Source of the DNA: Hyaloraphidium curvatum
Taxonomy: Eukaryota; Monoblepharomycota; Hyaloraphidiomycetes; Hyaloraphidiales; Hyaloraphidiaceae
Direction of reading: 5' to 3'
Length of the DNA: 64,000 nt
Assembly (NCBI GenBank): GCA_025558095.1
Contig: JAIVFI010000013.1
Location: forward strand, 62,001 to 126,000
The translations under genes were made by a program, and so were the position numbers. Numbering within the stretch: the first letter of the stretch is position 1; each line of letters begins with the position of its first letter. Below, piece by piece: positions 31,870 to 42,576 of the stretch. The notes under the pieces were generated by a model. That model was not told where the DNA came from and searched no databases. It saw nothing but the letters and a program-made list of their open reading frames with translations.

Positions 31870-33006
31870 ATGTGCGCGGCGCCGCCGAAGCGGCCGTTCG
31901 CGTTCGGGCCCGCCGGCCGCCGGCGGCGCACCGAGTACAAGATGCTGCGGGCCGTCGGCGAGGGCGCGCAGGCGCGGTCGGTGCGCGCCGCGGTGCACCT
32001 GCCGACCGCCGGCCTGTGCGTCGTCAAGGCGTACGACCGCGCGCCCTCGGACGCGCTGCCGTGGCCGGGCCTGCCGGGCACCGCGCCGTCGCCCGACACC
32101 TTCACCCGCGAGGCGTCGGCACTCGCCGGGCTGCCGCCGCACCCCAACGTCGTGAAGCTGCTGGACGCCTTCCAGACCGCGCGCACGGGCTACATCGTCC
32201 TCGAGGCCTGCGCCGCCGACCTCGCCTCGTGCCTCGCAAGAAGGCAGGACCGCCTGCCGCTGCCCGACGCCGCACAGGCCGTCGCCGCGCTGCTCGCCGC
32301 CCTCGCCCACTCCCACGCCAACGGCATCATCCACCGCGACGTCAAGCCCGCAAACCTCCTCCTGCGCGACCCGCGCTGCTTCTCCTCGCTGTGCCTCGCG
32401 GACTTTGGCTCCTCCAAGCGCACCGACGCACCCTCCTCCCCTTCCCCCCCTCAATCTCCCCCCGCGACCCTTGCCGGCACCCCCATATACCTCGCCCCCG
32501 AGACGGTCCGCCACGGGGTCGCCGGCCCCCCGGCCGACGTCTGGGCCGCCGGCTGCGTCGCGCACGAGCTGCTCTGCGGCTCGCACCCCTTCTCCGTGGG
32601 CGAGGAGGGCGACTCCCTTTTGGAGCTGTACGAACGCATCGTCGCCTCGAACCTCGAGGTGCCGGACTGGCTGCCCCCGGGGGCGCGGGACCTCCTTTCC
32701 GGGCTGCTCCACCCGGACCCGGCGCTGCGCACCAGCGCAGCGGACGCCCTCGCTCACCCGTGGCTCTCCTCCCCCGATCTTTTCGCCGGGGACGACGACG
32801 CCGGGGTGGACTTTTTCCAGGCCGCCTCGGGCGTGGCGGTGTGCGTCAACACGGACGGGGAGCTGGTGGTGCTCCCGGACGCCCGGTGCTGCGACCAGTC
32901 CTCGGGGTCGGACCTGACGAGCGCGGTGACCGAGGCGGAGGCGGCGGCGTGGAAGGGGAGGCGGTGCGGCGGCGCGGCGGTGGCGCTTGAGGTGGCGTGC
33001 GGCTGA
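31870..33006 (+). CDS. Ser/Thr protein kinase (CAMK-like), member A of a pair
   Basis: Single exon, 378 residues from ATG 31870. YKMLRAVGEGAQARSVRAAV is a degenerate glycine loop and CVVKAYD carries the ATP-binding Lys. HPNVVKLLDAF, GIIHRDVKPANLLL (catalytic Asp) and LCLADFGSS (DFG) follow. A Ser/Pro-rich insert (SSPSPPQSPP) lies in the activation segment, then GTPIYLAPETVRHG, PADVWAAGCVAHELLCGSHP and a closing ALAHPWL. All catalytic residues are present, so it is probably active. The tail after the kinase core contains SGVAVCVNTDGELVVLPDA, a motif shared with the next kinase. Partner and pathway are unknown. Confidence 0.85.
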   Translation: MCAAPPKRPFAFGPAGRRRRTEYKMLRAVGEGAQARSVRAAVHLPTAGLCVVKAYDRAPSDALPWPGLPGTAPSPDTFTREASALAGLPPHPNVVKLLDAFQTARTGYIVLEACAADLASCLARRQDRLPLPDAAQAVAALLAALAHSHANGIIHRDVKPANLLLRDPRCFSSLCLADFGSSKRTDAPSSPSPPQSPPATLAGTPIYLAPETVRHGVAGPPADVWAAGCVAHELLCGSHPFSVGEEGDSLLELYERIVASNLEVPDWLPPGARDLLSGLLHPDPALRTSAADALAHPWLSSPDLFAGDDDAGVDFFQAASGVAVCVNTDGELVVLPDARCCDQSSGSDLTSAVTEAEAAAWKGRRCGGAAVALEVACG

Positions 33007-34144
33007 TGCTTTGGCATGGCGGGGGCGGATGCTCGTGTGCCTGGATTGTACTTTGCCGTGGGAGTGGAAATGGAGTGAATCGACGTGGCTGCCATCCGCG
33101 CTCCCGGCTCCGACCACCCTCCCCTGCGTCCCGCCTTGCCATCCAACGCCTTCGACCCGCAAGGCTTCCCCCCTCCCAACCGGCTGACCTGGCCTGGGAG
33201 AACGATCGTTCCGCTTCCCGGACCCTCTCCGCCGCGGGGAGACGATCGGACCGTTCCATCCACCGCCCCCCTTATTCCCATCCACCCGTCCGACCTGCAG
33301 CACCCCGCACCGCGATCCCCGGGCCCATCCCACGGCCCGAAACCCAGGGCCCCCATCGGCCCCGTCGGGTCCCGTCCCAGCGGCCTCGGGATGCCCGTCA
33401 GGGCCGCCGTTGCCGCCGCGGATGCCGCCCGCTCCCACCCCGTGGGACCCCGCGCCTCCTGCGCACCCCGCGGCCCGCCCCGCTCGGAACGCGGGCACCA
33501 TCGTGCCGGATGGAAGGTCCGCCGGCCGGGGTACAAATGGGGACGCGGGAAACCACCGGCGGGAACCGCGGTCGCCGCTGCGAAGGTGCCCGCCCTGAAG
33601 GGATGGGACGCGGGCCTGGGCCGCAGGCGGGAACCGCGGCGATCGCTTGGGTCGTCGCGGGTGCGGGCCGGGAGCGCGAATCGCGCGGCTTGCGGGTGTC
33701 GGAGCGGCCGATGGGTGGATCGGGAGGGGTGGGTGGAGAGGGGAAGGGCCGGGGAGCGGGGGGGCGGCGCGCCCGGGGATTGGGACGCCGCAGGTGGGTG
33801 CTGCGGGACGGGAGGGGGGCATGCAACGGACCGCAAATCGGAGGCCGGACAATGGTCAGTGGATGTTCTGCCATCGTGTTCCGGCGATTTGTGTCGGGTT
33901 TGGATGCGATTTTGTGTGCGGGGACGCTCCGATTCGTTGGTGCTTGTCTGACAGGCGGAGGTTTCGGGTCCAGCTTCAGATCTCGGAAACCCCGATCCCT
34001 GTGCACAACTGCTCAACCACCCGATGCGCCGCCCATCTTCCGCCGTGGGCCCTTGGGACCCGCCGTTCACCAGCAACATCAACCGAACACATTCCCATTC
34101 CCATTCCCGCCCCTCCGGCCCCCCGCACGTCCCGCGCGCCCGGC
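33007..34144. other. Intergenic between the two kinase genes
   Basis: 1.1 kb with no convincing gene. Open frames on both strands are compositional. Expected to hold the 3' end of kinase A and the promoter of kinase B. Confidence 0.4.
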
Positions 34145-35473
34145 ATGGCCCTCGCGAGCCCGCTGCGCGCCCCGCTCCCCGCCTTCCCGGACTTCCGCGG
34201 CGCGCCGCCGCCGGCGTCCCCCGCCTTCCCCTCCCTGCCGGACTTTGACCTCGCGGCCCTCGGCGCCGCGCTGCCCGCCGCGCGCCCGCGCGCCGACCCG
34301 GCCATCGCGCACGGCCGCCGCCGCCGGCGCGCGTACGCCATCGAGTCGAAGCTCGGCTGCGGCACGCAGGGCTCCGTGCGGCTGGCCACCTGCCTCGAGG
34401 ACGGCCGGCAGTACGCGCTCAAGGTGTACGAGAAGCCGGCGCGCATGTTCCCCGCCACCGCCGGCCAGGCCGCCGAGGACGACGAGGCGGAGGCCTACGC
34501 CGAGCGCGTGCTCCGCCGCGAGCTGCGCGTCTGCGAGATCGGCACGGACCACCCGCACATCGTGCGGCTCAAGGAGAGCTTCACCACCGAGCGCAAGCAC
34601 TACTTCGTGTACGAGTTTGCCGCCGGCGGCGACCTGCAGGACTACCTCGCCCGCGCCGGCGGCCAGCTCGACGAGGAGGAGGCCCGCAGCGTCGTCGCCT
34701 CCATCGCCTCGGCCATCGCGCACCTGCACACCCACGGCATCGTGCACCGCGACATCAAGCCCGCCAACGTGCTGATCCGCGACCGCCTCGACGTCGCGGG
34801 CTCCCTGTGCCTGGCCGACTTTGGCTCCTCCTTCGTGGAGGTCGACGCCCCCTCGACAGCGCCGGACTCTTCCCCCCGCGGCGCCTCCCCCGCCGAGTCC
34901 TCCCTCGCCTCCTCCTGCTCCACCCCCCTCGGCCCGCTCTCCCCGGAGGCCAACTTCCTCCCCGCCACCCTCCCCGAACTCATGCACTCCCTCGCCGGCA
35001 CGCCCTTCTTCCTCCCCCCGGAGATGGTCCGCGGCGCGCCCTACACCGCCTCCGTGGACGCCTGGGCCTTGGGCTGCACGGCGTACCAGATCCTCTTCGG
35101 CTGCACGCCCTTCCAGAAGAAGGCCGAGACGCTGGCCGACCTGTACGCCGGCATCGCGCGCGCGGAGCTCGAGTTCCCCGAGGACGTCGAGGTCAGCGGG
35201 GCCGCCAAGGACTTCCTCTCGCGGCTGCTGGACGCCGACGCCGCGAGCCGGTCGACCGTCACGGGCGCCCTGGCGCACCCCTGGATCGCAGACATGCTCC
35301 CCGCCGCCGCCGATGCGGAGGACGACGACGCGTGCAGCGTCTACTCCGTCGAGTCGGGCGTGGAGGTGCGGTTCAACGAGCTCGGCGAGCTGGAGGTCGT
35401 GGACGCCGGCAAGAGGGCAGACAGCGGGGTCGGGTGGGCAGAGGGGGAGTGGGGGCGGTATTCGCCCCGGTGA
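34145..35473 (+). CDS. Ser/Thr protein kinase (CAMK-like), member B of a pair
   Basis: Single exon, 442 residues from ATG 34145; the frame is open upstream but Arg/Pro-rich. A Pro/Ala leader of about 60 residues precedes YAIESKLGCGTQGSVRLATC (intact glycine loop) and YALKVYEKP (ATP-binding Lys). GTDHPHIVRLKESF, GIVHRDIKPANVLIRD and LCLADFGSS follow. A long Ser/Pro-rich activation-segment insert of about 55 residues precedes SLAGTPFFLPPEMVRG. ASVDAWALGCTAYQILFGCT and SGAAKDFLSRLLDAD finish the core. The tail has SGVEVRFNELGELEVVDAG, matching kinase A. Probably active. The DFGSS and tail features mark A and B as paralogues, although they share little else outside the core. Confidence 0.88.
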   Translation: MALASPLRAPLPAFPDFRGAPPPASPAFPSLPDFDLAALGAALPAARPRADPAIAHGRRRRRAYAIESKLGCGTQGSVRLATCLEDGRQYALKVYEKPARMFPATAGQAAEDDEAEAYAERVLRRELRVCEIGTDHPHIVRLKESFTTERKHYFVYEFAAGGDLQDYLARAGGQLDEEEARSVVASIASAIAHLHTHGIVHRDIKPANVLIRDRLDVAGSLCLADFGSSFVEVDAPSTAPDSSPRGASPAESSLASSCSTPLGPLSPEANFLPATLPELMHSLAGTPFFLPPEMVRGAPYTASVDAWALGCTAYQILFGCTPFQKKAETLADLYAGIARAELEFPEDVEVSGAAKDFLSRLLDADAASRSTVTGALAHPWIADMLPAAADAEDDDACSVYSVESGVEVRFNELGELEVVDAGKRADSGVGWAEGEWGRYSPR

Positions 35474-35886
35474 ACTCGGGTTTGGCTTGACTTGCTGGGG
35501 ACGTTCTTCGTCACGGTTTCTGCTGCACGGTTGAGGAAGGGTTGTATGCGCGACTGCTGTTGCAATGCACGGGGTTTCCTGCTCTTGAAAGGCAAATTCT
35601 GGGAACGTCCAGAGTCCGGAACATGCTTCCGATTCCGGAAAGGTGGTTGATCGCCCGGTACGCCCTGTGCGCACGGAGGCGTTTGCGTTCGTTATGGGCA
35701 CAACACAGATCCAACGCTCCAGCTTGGCTACCATGACTCGCACGAGCCGATCCACCCGGGAGCGAGCTTTGGATGGCGTCCGATGTTTGTGTTCGGGCAC
35801 GTTTCGACGGTGCTCGACGGGATTGCTGGGGTTCAACTTCCAAGTCGAAGGCGAAAGGATGCTCGTCCCGGCAGAGGAATCCGAAC
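35474..35886. other. Intergenic
   Basis: 3' flank of kinase B and upstream region of the F-box-like gene at 35887; no gene seen. Confidence 0.4.
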
Positions 35887-37167
35887 ATGGATCTCCCCGC
35901 CGCGCTGGCCGAAAACGCCCGCCTACGGAGCGAAGTCGAACTGTTGCGGTCTCTCCTTGCCGCCGCGAGCCTCGGCCAGACGCCGCCGGAGCCCGCGCCC
36001 GCGCCCGCCGCGACGGACGGCGCGGGCAACGCGGCGCGGCGGAAGGGCGAGCGGCCCAGCGCCGGCGCAGCCGAGGATGAAGACGGTCCCGCGCTGCCGC
36101 CGGAAATCTTGCTGCTGATCGGAAAGCTGCTCGCGCCGGGCACCAGGAACCTCGTGCGGTTCATGCTCGCGTGCCGGAGCAACTACGAGCTGCTGCTTTC
36201 CCACCACCGCACGGTGTTTTCCGAGGAGTTTCTGAACCCGCTGGTTGCCGTGGAACGCCGGCTTCGAATTCTCGAGCGGTCGGGGGACCTGGACCGCGTC
36301 GAGGAGCTGGTCTTCAAGGAGGAGGCGGAATGGCCGACCCGCTGCGGCACCGCCGTCGAACTGGCGAAACGGTGCCCCATCCTGTCCCGCTTCTCGGTGG
36401 CGCTGGCGACGCCGGACGATCTGCGTCTCCTGTGCGGGGCCGAGCTACGGAACCTTTCCGTGCTGGAGCTGGCGGTCCTCTGCCGGATCCCCGAGTTCAA
36501 CACGTCGTGGAGGCTGCACCTGCCGTGCCTCGATACCCTGGTGCTGCGGGGCATCGTACGCAACGAGTTTCTTGGCATGTTCGGGGACGACTCCTGCCCG
36601 AGGCTGTCCCGGATCGAACTCCGCGCCCACGTAGAGATGGCCAATGCGATGGAACTGCATCACCGGGCGCTGTCTCCCAGACTAATCCGCAAGATCAAGG
36701 CCGTCGACGTGGAGGACTGGTCGGATTTCCAGGAGATGCTCGCCACCGGCCATTTCGAACCGGAATCGGTGCGCCAGAACTGGGCCGCGGACTTTGTCCC
36801 CGAAACCTCCTGGATCGCCCTCGGCAGGCTGGCGAGCCTGGTCGACCTAGAGGTGGACCAGCTTCCCGTGCCTTTCCTGCTACACTCCCTCCCCCCGAAC
36901 CTCCGCCGCCTGGAGATCGACGCGCTCCTCGCGTGCGGCTGCCTCAACCGGGACGACGCGGACGGTTGCGTGGCCAGGCTGCAGCGGATCCCGCGGCTCA
37001 TTATCGCGCGGATGAAGGACCTGCCGTTGAACGACGAGGATTACGAGGATTACCGCGGACTCGCGCCGGACTTTGACGATGCCGAGCGGGAGGAACGGAT
37101 GGAGGCCGAGAGGAACGTGTTCCGCGTCCTCAAGCGCGACGGATTCCTGTCCGCCGGTGTCCGTTAA
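35887..37167 (+). CDS. Coiled-coil F-box/LRR-like protein
   Basis: Single exon, 426 residues from ATG 35887, chosen because the coiled coil starts there; the frame is open to 35773. ALAENARLRSEVELLRSLLA is a heptad coiled coil at about residues 5-24. An Ala/Pro linker leads to LPPEILLLIGKLLAPGTRN (F-box-like, about residue 73). Irregular leucine-rich stretches follow (ELRNLSVLELAVLCRI, LPCLDTLVLRGIV, LASLVDLEVDQLPV, LPPNLRRLEIDALL). The C-terminus is acidic then basic. Same architecture as 40999. A role as an SCF substrate adaptor is possible but the F-box match is weak, so function is inferred only. Confidence 0.65.
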   Translation: MDLPAALAENARLRSEVELLRSLLAAASLGQTPPEPAPAPAATDGAGNAARRKGERPSAGAAEDEDGPALPPEILLLIGKLLAPGTRNLVRFMLACRSNYELLLSHHRTVFSEEFLNPLVAVERRLRILERSGDLDRVEELVFKEEAEWPTRCGTAVELAKRCPILSRFSVALATPDDLRLLCGAELRNLSVLELAVLCRIPEFNTSWRLHLPCLDTLVLRGIVRNEFLGMFGDDSCPRLSRIELRAHVEMANAMELHHRALSPRLIRKIKAVDVEDWSDFQEMLATGHFEPESVRQNWAADFVPETSWIALGRLASLVDLEVDQLPVPFLLHSLPPNLRRLEIDALLACGCLNRDDADGCVARLQRIPRLIIARMKDLPLNDEDYEDYRGLAPDFDDAEREERMEAERNVFRVLKRDGFLSAGVR

Positions 37168-37632
37168 CACAGTCTCCCTTGTCTGTGAATGCAAAAGGTA
37201 TCGCATCAAGGAGCTTCCCCCTCTCTCTTCTCCTCCCCCCGTCCCCCCCCCCTTTCCTTCCCCCCCCTTTCCCCCCCCCTTCCCCCTCCCTTCACCCCCG
37301 GGAGGTGCGGCTCCCCAAGCACGGGCCCGCGCGGCTGTTGGTAACCGAGCTAGGTCGGATGCGATGGTGGTGAAAGACCGTGGGCGCATATATGGATGGT
37401 GTTGAGGGGGAGAGGGAGTTTTGGGAAGAGACCCGTGGCGAGCTGAGTGTGCCGGCTGATTCGGCTGTTCGGCCCTACGCGAGCGGCGTTCGCCTGCAGA
37501 AAGAAAACACACGAAGTGAAGCCACATTTGAAATTCGCCGCGGTACAACGGCCTCGCTTTACATTTGGCATTTGGCAATAGAGCTACTGCACACTACTGT
37601 CACATCCACGAGCCCCTGTTTCGCCGTCCGCA
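37168..37632. other. Intergenic between convergent genes, with C/T-rich tract
   Basis: Contains an almost pure pyrimidine tract at about 37215-37305 with several runs of eight or more C. The rest shows no gene. Confidence 0.5.
37215..37305. repeat. Low-complexity polypyrimidine (C/T) tract
   Basis: About 90 bases almost wholly C and T on the plus strand, in the 3' region between two convergent genes. Such purine/pyrimidine mirror-like tracts can form triplexes; no function claimed. Confidence 0.85.
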
Positions 37633-40487
37633 TCAACCCGCGTTCTGCGTCTTGCTTATCGACTTGAGCGCCACGGCATACGACGCGCAGAGATGCGGTT
37701 TGGCGACCGAATCCGGATCCAGCCGCATGATGAAGAGGTCCTCGGCCGGGCGTTGCTCCACCACATACGTCTCCCCCGCCGGCAGTACGTACGTCGGCAA
37801 GACCGACTTTCGCCTGTCCACTGCGGGCGGTGGTGCGGTCTGATTCCTCGTGAACGCCCTTTTGAACAGGGAAGGTCCCTTTGGTGCCGCAGCGGTGGCC
37901 GCCCCCGCGGCCTCCTTCGCCGCGGCCGGCTTTCCATCCCGCCCCGGCGCCCTGCGGAGCAGCAGCACCTTCCCCGCCACCCTCAGCTTCGGGTTCGTCC
38001 TCGCCGCCAGCCTCTCGTAGCTCGCCACGAGCTTCTCCGCCACCTCGGCGCCCGCGATCCCGCGCTCCAACAGGCCGTCCGACTCCACCAGCAGCTCCCG
38101 CAGGTCCAGCGCGTTCCCGTATGAAAGACTCGGCACGGGGTCACGGTAGCACACGTACGAATCAACGTGCGCGGCTTCGGCGGCCAGCTCCCGCGAGACG
38201 GTCGGCGCCGGGCCGAAGGCGACGGCTTCGACGTCGGCGTCGGGGCGGCCGCACCGCGCGCGGATCTCGGGGAGGTCGTCGCGCAGCAGGATCGAGAGCA
38301 GGGCGGCGACGGAGCCGCCGTAGCTGTGGCCGGTGCAGACCACGCGGCGGACGCCCCGGGGGCGGAGGTCGGAGAGGTGCTGCAGGATCTCGTCGCGGAA
38401 GTTGGTGTAGATGAAGGTGGAGGAGAGGACGAAGCCCTTGTGCGAGACACCGCCGCGGAAGGGCACGTACTCGCCGTTCTGAACACCGAGCCCCGCATCA
38501 GCAAAGAGGAAGCAGGCACCGGGCAATCACACCCACCAGGTCCGCCAATGCTTCGTGCAAGCCCGCCGTACCCCTAACAGCCACAACTACGGCCTCCATC
38601 TTGGGCACGTAGCAGATGGCAAACCTGCTCGTGAACGCCCCGCCCTGTTCCATGAACCGGAGCATCTCGACCTCGCGCGGGCCGCCCAGGTACCGCACGA
38701 TCTCGGCGGCGTTGGCCCGGTTGGCCTGCGCGCGGACGAGGAGGGGTGCGGCTGCCGAGGCGCGGTAGATGGCACTTGCGAGGAGCAGCACGCGCGTCAG
38801 AATCCACCCGGAGGGATCCATGATGGCAGCGCGAGACCCACATGGAATGTTCGAGCCAGGTTTGCGCCTCCCTGACCCGCTCCAGATTCACCTCGGCGCG
38901 CTCCTCCGCGCTGCAGTACTTGAGGTCCGGGAGCAGCCCGGCGACCAGCCGCACCGCCTTGAAGGCCGGTACGGCGAACCGCAGCGTCTTGAGGTCCAGG
39001 TGCAGGCCGGATCGGTATCCGTTCCAAACGGGGTTGATCTCGCCCAGTGCTTTGGTCTTGGCCTTGACCGGCTGGCGGTCAGTGGTGGAGGTCGAGGTGG
39101 CGTGGACCTGGGGGCGCTTGATGGAGTCCATGGCGGGTTGGGACGACGGCGCGTCGCTGTTGGCCACCGAGGAAGACCAGGTGGCCGCGCGGCCGAAGGA
39201 GGCAGACTCCTCAATGAGGGTAGGGGAACCGGGAAGGGTTGACGTCGGGGTGCCGGGGAGGGGGCTGTCACTGCCGTGGTGGCTGCCGTGCTGGCTGTCG
39301 TGCCGCCCGTGCGCGCGGTGTGGATCGACGTGCTGGCGGATCACGATCGTCGAAGACAGGTCCTCGAGCTGCTTCTTGCGCCGGAGGGAGAACCGGCTCG
39401 TGGAAGTTCGCGAGACGCGGGAGGACACGGTGTCGTCGAGGGATCGGCCGGGTGCGGTGCTGATCTTTGGCGGCCGGGTCCGCATCCGCAGATCCAGGTC
39501 CCGATCGGGGAGCTCGCCGACAGTGTCCGCAGATTCTTCGTGCACAGGCTCTTCGGCGATCCGGGAGTCCGCAGGCCGGGAGTCGGCGGCGCCGGCCGCA
39601 GTGGCGTCCCGAACGAACTGGGCGGCGGTCTCGCCGGCGCGCGCGGGCGGCTCCTCGCCGTCCAGTAGCCACCGCTCGACGTCGGACACGTGCCAGAAGC
39701 CCAGCCTGCCCAGCTCGCCCTGGCGGTGGTACCTGGCCTGCTCGCCCGTGTAGGAGTAGCGGAAGTCCACCGCGACCTTCGCAAAGTCGCCGAGCAGGCC
39801 GGCCTGGGTGGCGCCCAGGTGGCCCTGGCGCACCTTGCGCACAGACCGCATGTCCGAGTAAGATGGCAGGCGGACTTCGGCTGATCCGGCCAGCGATTCC
39901 GTGTCTGATGGCTTGAGAGAAGAGAGCGGGATCTTTGTGCGCCCGAGCAGGGCCTTGTCGTCCCGCAGCTCCAGCATGGCGTGATCGAAGATCAGGCAAT
40001 GGTAATTGACCGGCAGCTCGAAACGCAGCTTGATCGGCGCGTTGAGCGGCAACCGCCTGATGGGGTGGGACTTCAAATGAACGTTGCGCAAACGCAGCTC
40101 GAAGTGGACGCCGTCCACCCCATGCTGCCCGGTCGCGTCGGCCGTCACGAACGGCAGCCTGCGGGCGGCGCTGCTGGCCAGCCGGACCTCCCGCACGGTC
40201 AGCGCCAGGGTGTCGGAGCGGTAGACCGGGTCGAACGGGCTCGGCAGCTCGGCGGGCAGCACCGCGCCCCGGGGCGCCCCGGTCTCGTCCGCATCGCGCC
40301 GCACGCCGGCCAGCCGGCCCAGCTGAAAGCCGCCCGCCGACGCCAGCTTGAGCATGCGGGCGCCGAATGCTGCGGGCATCTCGGGCAGCTCGAAGGGGAC
40401 GCCGCCGTCGGCCTCGCCGTCGGAGGACTCGTCCGCCGCCGTGGCCGTGCCCATGTCCAGCTCCCTTAGAGGCGCTTCGGCATTCAT
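37633..40487 (-). CDS. Lipase class 3 with N-terminal C2-like domain (diacylglycerol-lipase-like)
   Basis: Start ATG at 40487. Two GTGGGT introns fit by phase: TWLEHS joins AIYRASAAAPLLVRAQA, and HEALADL joins NGEYVPFRGGVSHKGF. About 900 residues. The N-terminal third includes a beta-rich, C2-like segment (DTLALTVREVRLASSA, HFELRLRNVHLKSHPI, HAMLELRDDKALLGRTKIPL). A Ser/His-rich low-complexity linker follows, then the alpha/beta hydrolase. VVVAVRGTAGLHEALADL is the lid-region strand and VVCTGHSYGGSVAALL holds the nucleophile Ser. VAFGPAP and SYVCYRDPVPSLSYGN (candidate Asp) follow; the His is less certain. By family it hydrolyses acylglycerols at a membrane. A long basic tail follows the catalytic domain. 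Confidence 0.8.
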
Positions 40488-40998
40488 TTTGCCGTCGTCC
40501 AGGACGTGTGCAGTGGTCTTCAGCCGCGTCGCAGGACCCGCCCAGTCGGGGCTTAGGCTGGTGTTATTTCCCTCGCCACGCGAAGAACCACCAGGGGTTG
40601 AAATCGGTCAAAGGAAACAGTGCGTGTGCTCGGATCCTATTAAGTTCGGTCGCAAACGGATGGCGATCGGTCAACTTAACGGGCTCCAGCTGCCGTCCCG
40701 ACTCATTAAGCAGGACATTAGCGCTGCCCGTTCGCTGTTGAGGTTGCTGGGGGACACACCGGCCATCAGTTTGGGCCGATCGGTATCCGAGTGATCAAGT
40801 CAATACGTGCACGACCACGCGGTTCGTTCCCGGTGCGATCGAGGGAGGGCCACTTGGGAGTTCGAGGGTCGCAGGGGATCGTATTATGGCTTGCGGCGAG
40901 TCGATCGTCCGATCGCCGCGTGGCCACTCGCGAGCAGCGCAAACACCACTCCGTAGGGGCCCTGCAGAATCCTTCTCTATTTTCCCTCTCCGGGCGCG
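40488..40998. other. Intergenic, divergent promoter region
   Basis: Lies between the start of the lipase gene (minus) and the F-box-like gene at 40999 (plus). No gene seen. Confidence 0.4.
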
Positions 40999-42495
40999 AT
41001 GTCGACTCCTCATGATGTGCCCTCCGCGGTGTCGCCGCCGTTGGCCCTCGCCGAGGTCGAACGGGAGACGTTCCGCCGGCGCATCGCGCAGCTGGAGCGC
41101 GAGGTCGCCCAGCTCAAGGTGGCCCTTGGCAGGACCGGGGCCCCTTATCCGATAAGCGAGGACCATCCCGACAGAACAGTGGTGGCGGAGGACGAAGAGG
41201 GGCCCCGGTTGCCGCCGGAGCTGCTTCTGCGGGTTGCCCAGATCTTGGACGCCAGCCCGGACTTTACGCAGGTGGAGATGGGAGCAGGCATCCCCACCTT
41301 CAGAAACAGGTCGCTCGTGACATTGATCCGTATGACCCGGATGTCGAGGGCTTGCTACCACCTGCTTTCGCCCCTGTTGGCTTGCTACGAGGCGGCTGGT
41401 CGCGGGGAGTGGACGGGGAATGGCTCATTCCAAACACTGTGGCGCCTATCGATCGGACCCAACACAGATTCGGTCCAAAGGATGAGCTTGCCTGCTCCGG
41501 AACGGTTCTTCGCAAGCGCATACTCCATGCTGCTGCGGAGGTTCGGGAACCTGCGTTCCCTGTCAGCCAAGGTGGACAATTTGATCCTCCTCGTCACCTT
41601 TTTTACCTTGCCATTGCCCGTGCTCGAGGACTTGAAGGTTTCTATCCTTGGTGATCGAAAATTGTCTTATCCAGGAATGCGGTTGTTTCGGCTTCCGCTG
41701 CCTCCGGTTCTTCGCAAGCTCACGGTGCAGGTGCTCCCAGACGCCGTGCTTGTGGCTTCGTTCCTCCTCTCATGTCATGGACGGCTTGAACCGGACATTT
41801 TGGTGCACCGCGGGGACGGGCCTGGGGGTTCTGTCGTGGTCGCGCAGTTCGTGCAGGAACTGCCGGACCAGGTTCTGCGAATGTGGACAAGGTTCACCCC
41901 TTGCGGTTGGACCATCTTTCGAGCCCTTGCTACGCGGCGTGCCTTCAAGCCCACAACCGTGCACGCCGCCAACACGGATGTGGCGGAAATCCTCGACTTC
42001 CAGTGGATGCAGCTGATGGGCAGTGTGCGCCACCTGTCGCTGAACTGGCTCGGCCTCGAGAAGCTGGGTGCCTTTCGCGTTTGGCCTGCCCTGCAGGTAC
42101 TGCATGTCGACCACCTGGACATCAGCAAGCGCGACGATCCACAAAGTGTGGCCGCCTTCGCGGAAGAGGTCCGCCGTCTACCGAATCGGGCGCAGCTCAC
42201 CGTGAGGGAGTTTTGGGTGCAGGATTTGGTTGGCCGCGACTCCGACGCGGAGGATTCCGAGGACCCCGAGGACGAGTTCCCGCCGGAAACCAGGCGGCGC
42301 ATGTACCGTTGTCTCGAGGTCCTGCGCAAGGCCAGCCACTTGGATCTCAAGGTCGAGAACGAGGAGGCGCTTTTGGTATGGTGGGAAGCTCATGGACAAG
42401 AGGGCGGGGTCAGTGCTGGCGGACCCGCGCCAACCGACGCGGCGGGCGCGGATGGTGGCGCTGTCGGTGCTGCTGCGGATGCTGTCCAACCTTAG
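40999..42495 (+). CDS. Coiled-coil F-box/LRR-like protein
   Basis: Single exon, 498 residues from ATG 40999. AEVERETFRRRIAQLEREVA continues as QLKVAL, a strong coiled coil at about residues 18-44. An acidic linker leads to GPRLPPELLLRVAQILDASP (F-box-like, about residue 71). The rest is irregular leucine-rich sequence (FGNLRSLSAKVDNLILLV, LPPVLRKLTVQVLPDAVLV, VRHLSLNWLGLEKLG, PALQVLHVDHLDISKRD). The last 40 residues are Ala/Gly-rich. Same layout as 35887, so these two are paralogues of an expanded family. No catalytic residues; probable protein-interaction role. Confidence 0.65.
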   Translation: MSTPHDVPSAVSPPLALAEVERETFRRRIAQLEREVAQLKVALGRTGAPYPISEDHPDRTVVAEDEEGPRLPPELLLRVAQILDASPDFTQVEMGAGIPTFRNRSLVTLIRMTRMSRACYHLLSPLLACYEAAGRGEWTGNGSFQTLWRLSIGPNTDSVQRMSLPAPERFFASAYSMLLRRFGNLRSLSAKVDNLILLVTFFTLPLPVLEDLKVSILGDRKLSYPGMRLFRLPLPPVLRKLTVQVLPDAVLVASFLLSCHGRLEPDILVHRGDGPGGSVVVAQFVQELPDQVLRMWTRFTPCGWTIFRALATRRAFKPTTVHAANTDVAEILDFQWMQLMGSVRHLSLNWLGLEKLGAFRVWPALQVLHVDHLDISKRDDPQSVAAFAEEVRRLPNRAQLTVREFWVQDLVGRDSDAEDSEDPEDEFPPETRRRMYRCLEVLRKASHLDLKVENEEALLVWWEAHGQEGGVSAGGPAPTDAAGADGGAVGAAADAVQP

Positions 42496-42576
42496 TAGGA
42501 GTGCATTCGGCTCACGGTGTTAACCTCTGTGTCGCTACACTCTGATGGTCAGCAATGTACTTCGGGGCACCCGACA

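Noticed and set aside
31765-33852. A 695-codon open frame on the minus strand across kinase A
   Set aside because: Arg/Gly/Ala-rich, no domain, and it is the exact antisense of a kinase with intact catalytic motifs; GC-rich third positions create such shadows.
34079-35836. 585-codon minus-strand frame antisense to kinase B
   Set aside because: Gly/Glu/Val-rich antisense shadow of the kinase.
37215-37305. Polypyrimidine tract considered as a long 3' splice signal
   Set aside because: No downstream exon in either direction; it lies between two convergent gene ends.
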